Source: Lindgomyces ingoldianus
Taxonomy: Eukaryota; Ascomycota; Dothideomycetes; Pleosporales; Lindgomycetaceae
NCBI RefSeq assembly: GCF_010093535.1
Contig: NW_022985174.1
Coordinates: forward strand, 1,319,630 to 1,383,629
DNA: 64,000 bases
Direction: 5' to 3'
The position numbers were made by a program, and so were the translations under genes. The notes under the pieces were generated by a model. The model worked only from the letters and a program-made list of their open reading frames with translations. It did not search any database and had not been told where the DNA came from. This document shows, in pieces, positions 58,511 through 64,000 of this stretch (positions are counted from its first letter, which is position 1; each line of letters starts with the position of its first letter).

Positions 58511-60733
58511 CTAGGCTATCTTGACAGGTACTTTCTGCCACATAAAGATTGTCGCAGGGATTTCCACTGCGGCAAACCCAAAGAGAATCCGCAACTGCAT
58601 GTTGTAGCCCTTCAAGAAGGCATCCTTAACTATTGTTCGCAAAGGTTCTTTGAGTTCTTCGATGGCCTCAGTTGTCCGGAGAATTTGGGCTAGTTCCCCA
58701 GGACTCATTAAAGGAAGAAGGGTTCGCCTGACGTCGTTGTTCATTACCGCAGTTACAATGGCAACCGCAAGTGCCCCACCAAGGAGTCGGAACTGGACCA
58801 CAGCCGAGGTCGAGGTCGCTGAAGGGTGGTAAGTGCGGAGCAGCACGACAAGAGGTAAAGAGCTTACCAAGATCTCTCTTCTCGATCACGAATGGCATTA
58901 ATAATGTTGATACCCCGATTGTTAAGCCACACCCAAGTCCTGCAATTGTCTGCAGTCCATACTGTCCCTGCCACTGGATTTCGTCCAGTGTCATCCTTGA
59001 CATAAAAACAAGTCCCAAGAGTTGCAATGTTGACCCCACAAAGAGGAGATAGATAGGAGGTAATCTGCGCTTCCCACAGAGCGCAGCCACTAGACCAGCG
59101 CCAACGGGAACAGGTATAGAGAACGGGACCAACCGTACGCCAGCTTTCCATGGAGATTCATGATTTACAACTTGGAACCGGAGCGGAATTTCAATGATGC
59201 AGGTGACAAAGATGGCGCCAACTAGGAAGGCGTTTCTACCAGTTTGGTTAATAAGGACTTTTGTTAAGTCGTTCATGCTCAACTCACACGTAAATGCCCA
59301 TGATCACTCGACTTTTGCAGAATCGCCAAGGGAATATAGGTTCAGGGCGGTCATCACCTTTAAGCGTGACCCATCGCTCGTAGAAAAGAAACATTACTAA
59401 AAATGGTATCGAAAGTAATATAGGTACAAGGACCTCCGCCGAAACCCATGGCGAAAAATCACTCGCTTCCTCAAATCCAGTGATGAGAAGCGTAAGAGTG
59501 ATGAGCATGAGACTAGCTCCAATCATGTCGACGTTGCGGATGTGTGAAGAGCGCTTTCGGCTATGCTGGCCATGGTAGGGGAAATTGGTGGGTATGCAGA
59601 CAAGGAGCAAGACAAGAGCAAAAGCACCAACGGGAACACTAAGCATAAAATTAGATTAAAATTAATGCATGCAAGGAAGAGAAAAAGGGCCTCGAACGGC
59701 GTTAGAGGTTGTTCACGACATACTTGAGGAGGAACACCCATCGGTAGGTCGTGTTCGTATTTATTACCCCCCCAACAAGCGGTCCTGCAAACATTGATAT
59801 TGCAAAGAGTGCAGTGACCAGCACTGAATAAACTGGGTATTTCTCGGGAGGTAACATCTCAAATAGTACGACAAGAACCAGAGCTTAAGGAGGGGCTACT
59901 ATTAGCAAGTTCTTCGAAGAGAGGAAGACTACTAGTAGCTTTGTAAAGAGAACTTAAGTGGAGTCTTGACAAGGCTCGAGATCATAGAGGTAAGAGAAAA
60001 CGTTCTTACTACGAAACAGTTAGCAATTTTTCTATACATAGGGAAATACCAAGGCAAGTCTCGGTATTTGTACTAGAGCCATAGTACCAGAATACACCGG
60101 ACGCCCCAAGTCCTTGAAAAGCTCGGAAGACAATTCTGTGCAGCAATGGCTTGGTTAGTTATAATGAACTAGGGGTTGAACAATCATACAATTGATTCAT
60201 GGTCTGAGCAGCTCCACATGCACCAGAAAATATGGTGAAGAGAGCGAGCGACGTGACCAGGACGGTTTTCCGGCCGAAGCTGTCGCTAAGTTTGGCCAAC
60301 ACTACCATGAACGCTTTAGAGTAAAAGCTTGTTAGGGACAACTGCCGTGCTGCGGGAATACAATGAATGCTTAAACGTACTTGTATATGCTATAAGGTAT
60401 CCAGTGACGATCCAGCTGCTCCGTCCAAACGCTTTAAGTCCATCTGTGATTGCTACGAGCGAAGTGCTGACTACAGAAATCTCAAAATTGACGAGGAAAA
60501 TACTCAGGCATAGACTAAAGAGTATTAGCTATCGGAATGAGTTGGGAGACCTGATTGTATATATACGCGACGGTAAGGAGGTGAAGTTTGATGCCTGAAA
60601 GGTAATTTGGGGCTTCTTCTGAGTCCCCTTGTTCAACCGAGCAGACAATTTCATTTCGAAGGGTCGCAGGCTTCTCTTGATTGGGGAGTGGTTGGGATGA
60701 TGTGGCTGCCACTTCTTGCGCTTCTGCAGTCAT
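58511..60733 (-). CDS. MFS transporter, DHA2-type multidrug/toxin exporter family
   Basis: Eight exons (60567-60733, 60381-60514, 60190-60313, 60074-60135, 59724-59883, 59288-59638, 58868-59235, 58511-58818) join in phase to 557 residues. A hydrophilic N-terminus (MTAEAQEVAATSS) precedes about 14 helices. The first is LCLSIFLVNFEISVVSTSLV. MFS motif A is FMVVLAKLSDSFGRKTVLVT, and the conserved helix 4-6 region is RAFQGLGASGV...EMLPPEKYPVYSV and FAGPLVGGVINTNTTYRWVF. Later come NAFLVGAIFVTCIIEIPLRF and FVIEKRDLG. Intron 4 is unusually long (190 nt) and the joined residues there (VFWYYGSTLVL) are less conserved, so that junction is the weakest. Family members export secondary metabolites or drugs. 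Its position between tyrosinase and FAD monooxygenase suggests a role in the same pathway. Confidence 0.85.
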
Positions 60734-62061
60734 TTTGGCGTGGAAGATGCAGAAATTGCAAGAATGGAAGAACAAAAGTTGGTGGGGTGCAAATTGTGCC
60801 GCCTCCTCATGACAGATAAGACACGAATTCAAGGATGGTATTACAGAAAGGATCTCGGCCCCAAGATACCTTGCATGGTGCCACTTGAGATGCATGCAGT
60901 CAGGCGAAGATGAAGGAAGGAGGGGCATTTTCCCATCCAGATTGGGATCGGTAGTGCGAAGACCTTTCCGTGTTAGTACGAGTGTTGCTTAGGCCTCGAA
61001 GAGGAAAGGTTAATTTGTGGCTAGAGATTCGACTCCTGAATGGTTGCAACATTGTCAGCATGGAGACTCTAACCAATGATCAATTCGCCTGAACACTGAA
61101 CGCCTTGACTGAATACCTTGTTTAGATAGGCCGTGCTACGGTACTCTCTTGGCATTAGCATCAGAACTTCAGGGCTGTGTTGTTGAGTGTCATGTTGGCT
61201 AACTCCAACTGGGCCTTCAGAGATAAGATAAATCGTGGATTGGTTTCGACAGATGATTCTGTGCATCATTGAATCGATGAGGTGGTGATGGAGGATTGGG
61301 AGCGTACCCATGGGTTCGTTAGTGGTAATATGGCCCCAAAGCCGACCTCGGCACAGGAAAGAGGGCCAAAATCGTCAACCTATTATCACCAGAGTTCCGA
61401 TTGTAAATTTTTGACGGAGTCTTTAGAACCTAATATTCTCGATACCAAAAGAAAACGCAAGACCAATTGGGCTCTAGAGCTTCCATCCAGTCTCTCTGCA
61501 ATAGAATGTACTGGAGATAGGATATACCCTTGGTGACTACCCCACTAGCTATCAGCCACCCACACGCGTCAACATCGTCACACCCCCTCGCCTTCATATT
61601 CATCTCCATGTGTTCCTCATCTCGCAGGCCGCTCGTTGACGCGGATAATGGGATCCCACCCCAAGCCTCAAACCACATTCCAACTGAGAAATGGATGCCT
61701 GGTCGTATTCTCGCATTCACGTTACGCGTCCCTGCACGTGCGCGTTTTGATGCATCATTCATGGCTGGCGCGAAGGAGAATAAAGAAACAGAACAGATTT
61801 TACCCGATGATCGTTAGTTATAAGGACTTGGGACTTCCAGCGGCTCAAACATTCCCTTGCAGTCAATACTGACCCTTTGGATCACTGCACATTTGGAGTC
61901 CAACCTGTCTCAATCCACGCGTTGTTCCTCTATTCCCATGATTATTTTGTTATTGAAAACTTGTTCAGCAGCTCAAGTAACCCCGGTCCACTGGAAGCAC
62001 AATAGTCCGACGACGACAACAGCTAACATCGCTTCCACCCCCTAACTAAATATTGCCAACT
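60734..62061. promoter_or_regulatory. Divergent region between MFS transporter and FAD monooxygenase
   Basis: A 1.3 kb shared upstream region. Open frames are short (up to about 110 codons) and do not resemble proteins. No binding motif can be assigned. Confidence 0.35.
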
Positions 62062-63560
62062 ATGAAAATTATCATCGTCGGCGCCGGAATCACCGGTCTA
62101 TCAACATACCTCCACCTCCTCAAGCACCTCCCCAACTCCAAATCCCACACCATCACAATCTACGAATCCCACAAGCCACGCTCATCACTCCCCTCCTCAA
62201 ACCCCCCTATCTCAATTGAATCCCTCTCCACGTCCACAGCCCTAGTCGGTGGTGGTCTAGGAGTATCCCCCAACGGAATGCGCGTCCTCTGGGAACTCGA
62301 TGAAGATCTACATGACGCAGTTGCCGCGCAAGGGTTTCCTACCGAGCACTTTGTTTTTAAAGGGGCGAATGGCTGGGTTCTTGGGATGCAGAGAACCGGG
62401 GATGGGAAGGTGAGAAAAGAAGGCGAGAAAGAGGAAATCTGTATCGCAAGTTCTCGACACGGCCTTTGGTCGGTGATTATGAAGACTGTTGGGGAAGGCG
62501 TTGTGCAGTATAAAAAAGTTATTAGTATCGGTAGAGACCCGCATACGGGTCAAGTTATCGTGAGGACATTAGACAGTGAGGGGAATGAGGGAGAAGATGT
62601 TGCAGATCTCTTGATTGGGGCGGATGGAGTCAAGAGTGTGGTTCGAACGGCACTACTTGGCGGCGAAGGGAAGTATACGCCCCAATATCTGTAAGTTTAG
62701 CGTCTGCCTCTCCCTTTAAGCCTCATTGATGCTGCCTCAGCGGCCAATCCGGCGTCGGCGGCTTCATCAACCAGCCCATCCCCAAATATATCCGTGACAA
62801 CAAAGCTATGGTATTTACCTTCGGCGGTGCCGGATTCTTCGGATACTCTAGCGGTGGACCCGCATCTGCCGAAAGCGTGATGTGGTGGTCTACATTCGAA
62901 ACCTCATCTCTCCCTTCAACAAATGATATAAACCCCACCGAGATCAAGAAGGCGCTCATTGAGCGTCATAAGAATTGGAAAGACCCAGTCCTCCAAGATA
63001 TTATCCTGAAAGCTGAAGTACAGTCTATCTATCCAACGTGGGTTCTTCCCGAGCTACCAAACTGGGGGGAACGTGGGATTGTGTTGGTTGGAGATGCGGC
63101 CCATGCTATGGATCCGACAACGGGCCAGGGTGCTTCTCAGGGCTTAGAAGACTCGAAAACTCTAGCTCTTTTACTTGCCAAGTGCATGAAGCGTTCTGAG
63201 GCAGGGGGGGCGAGCGGCCCAGGGAGTGAGAAAGAGGCTGTTGCCCTTGCTATCAAACTCTACCACCAGATCCGCAGCCCTCGAGTTTCCGAGATTGTGG
63301 AGCGCGGCAAGAAGTTAGCTGGAAAGAAAGCTAATGTTGGGATTATCTTGGAATACGTGACCTATGTCTTCCTCTGGTTGCTGAATAAATTCCCATCGTT
63401 TGGTAAGTCAATGTTTGTGAAAAGTTGAGTCTAATCAAAGCCTAAGTAATGACTTATATTAGGAAAATTTATGCTCGGGGATGTTAATCGATCGCTGTAC
63501 GCTTGGTCCGCGGAAGACGAGATCCAGAAAGCCTTCCGGGAAATGGGTAGTTCGTCGTAA
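62062..63560 (+). CDS. FAD-dependent aromatic-ring monooxygenase (salicylate hydroxylase-like)
   Basis: Class A flavoprotein monooxygenase using NAD(P)H and oxygen. Exons 62062-62690, 62741-63402 and 63463-63560 join in phase to 462 residues. The start is ATG 62062. Motifs are the dinucleotide-binding MKIIIVGAGITGLSTYLHLL (GxGxxG at 7-12), the NAD(P)H/FAD motif LLIGADGVKSVVRTALL, and the second FAD motif GIVLVGDAAHAMDPTTGQGA (GD motif) followed by GASQGLEDSKTLALLL. A hydrophobic stretch near the C-terminus (YVTYVFLWLLNKFPSFGK) may associate with membrane. Such enzymes occur both in phenol degradation and in secondary-metabolite clusters; the substrate is not deducible. Intact, divergent from the MFS gene. 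Confidence 0.9.
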
Positions 63561-63857
63561 TACCTGCATCATTGATATGGAGGGACTTTCTGCGTTGCAT
63601 GTATTAAGAAGATACTATTATATTCCATAGGGAGAGTCGTGAAGATATTCTTTTAGCAACGACTAGTGTTCTTCATGAAGTCAGGAAAGTTTACAGGCTC
63701 TATTGTGACTCACCATACTCTATAATTGGCGATCGCGAATGTGGCGCATAGCTGCTCCAACAACCCCTGCAAGCTTCCCAGTCATACTTAAAACCTCAAC
63801 CTTCCATCCCATGAAGTTCAAGAAATTAATCCTCGCTACCTTCCAACACTCCACAAA

Positions 63858-63960
63858 ATGCAGCTTCTCGATCTCCCTCTCGTTCTCGTCCAAGATATTA
63901 TTGAACAAGCCGTCAACATAAGCAAGCTCCACGAAATTGCACGCCTCTGCCAAGTTAACC
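63858..63960 (+). CDS. Start of F-box/ankyrin-type gene, cut by window end
   Basis: A first exon of 34 codons (MQLLDLPLVLVQDIIEQAVN, then ISKLHEIARLCQVN) ends at a GTAAGA donor at 63961. The opening LLDLPxxLxxxII...ARLCxVNR is the F-box-like start seen in many ascomycete ankyrin-repeat proteins. The remainder lies outside the window, so the assignment is tentative. Confidence 0.5.
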
Positions 63961-64000
63961 GTAAGAGACAATTCGTTGCACCTGAAGCTTGTTCTGACTC

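Noticed and set aside
63720..63971. 83-codon minus-strand open frame at the right end
   Set aside because: It is the complement of the F-box-like first exon on the plus strand, which has the better protein pattern and a splice donor.
1..64000. Search by eye for tRNA, rRNA and CRISPR arrays
   Set aside because: No cloverleaf with A/B boxes, rRNA core or spaced direct-repeat array was recognised; absence is not proven without a covariance-model scan.

Overview
The window is nuclear DNA of a filamentous ascomycete (Pezizomycotina). Short GT-AG introns of about 40-70 nt with CTAAC-type branch points interrupt most genes. Fungal signature families are present: an RTA1-domain protein, a bZIP-DUF3425 factor, an ascomycete laccase with a C-terminal DSGL motif, a tyrosinase and a HET-domain NLR. 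I cannot place it below class level. The gene models were joined by hand from splice sites and checked for reading-frame phase across every junction.

Left part (1-43 kb): conserved, mostly housekeeping genes. In order: a conserved hypothetical protein (-), a mitochondrial DnaJC28/DUF1992 protein (+), a long disordered protein (-), a small orphan four-exon gene (+), TFIIH subunit Tfb1/p62 (-), 2-oxoglutarate dehydrogenase E1 (+), LIS1/NudF (-), an XMAP215/Stu2-type microtubule polymerase (+), a Thr/Ser-rich secreted protein (-), a laccase (+), RIB3 of riboflavin synthesis (-), a cysteine-rich single-pass membrane protein (-), mitochondrial ribosome recycling factor (+), an RTA1 protein (-) and a fungal multi-pass membrane protein (+). 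tfb1/OGDH and LIS1/Stu2 are divergent pairs sharing promoters. The second pair joins two microtubule plus-end regulators.

Right part (44.5-64 kb): an accessory region rich in oxidoreductases and broken genes. An enoyl-reductase-like MDR enzyme (-) is divergent from a bZIP-DUF3425 regulator (+). These are followed by a secreted berberine-bridge-type FAD oxidase (-), a decayed 2-oxoglutarate/Fe(II) dioxygenase, and a 1.26 kb AT-rich element bounded by about 60-bp direct repeats. That element contains a 110-bp tandem duplication whose copies differ mostly by transitions, as in repeat-induced point mutation (RIP). It abuts a HET-NLR gene cut off just inside its nucleotide-binding domain. A paraoxonase/arylesterase pseudogene, an intact secreted tyrosinase (-), an eight-exon DHA2-type MFS transporter (-), a flavin monooxygenase (+) and the start of a probable F-box-type gene (+) follow. 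Regulator, oxidases, monooxygenase and exporter together look like a secondary-metabolism or phenol-handling cluster. No PKS, NRPS or terpene synthase is present in the window, and three members are dead. Whether these genes act together is inference.
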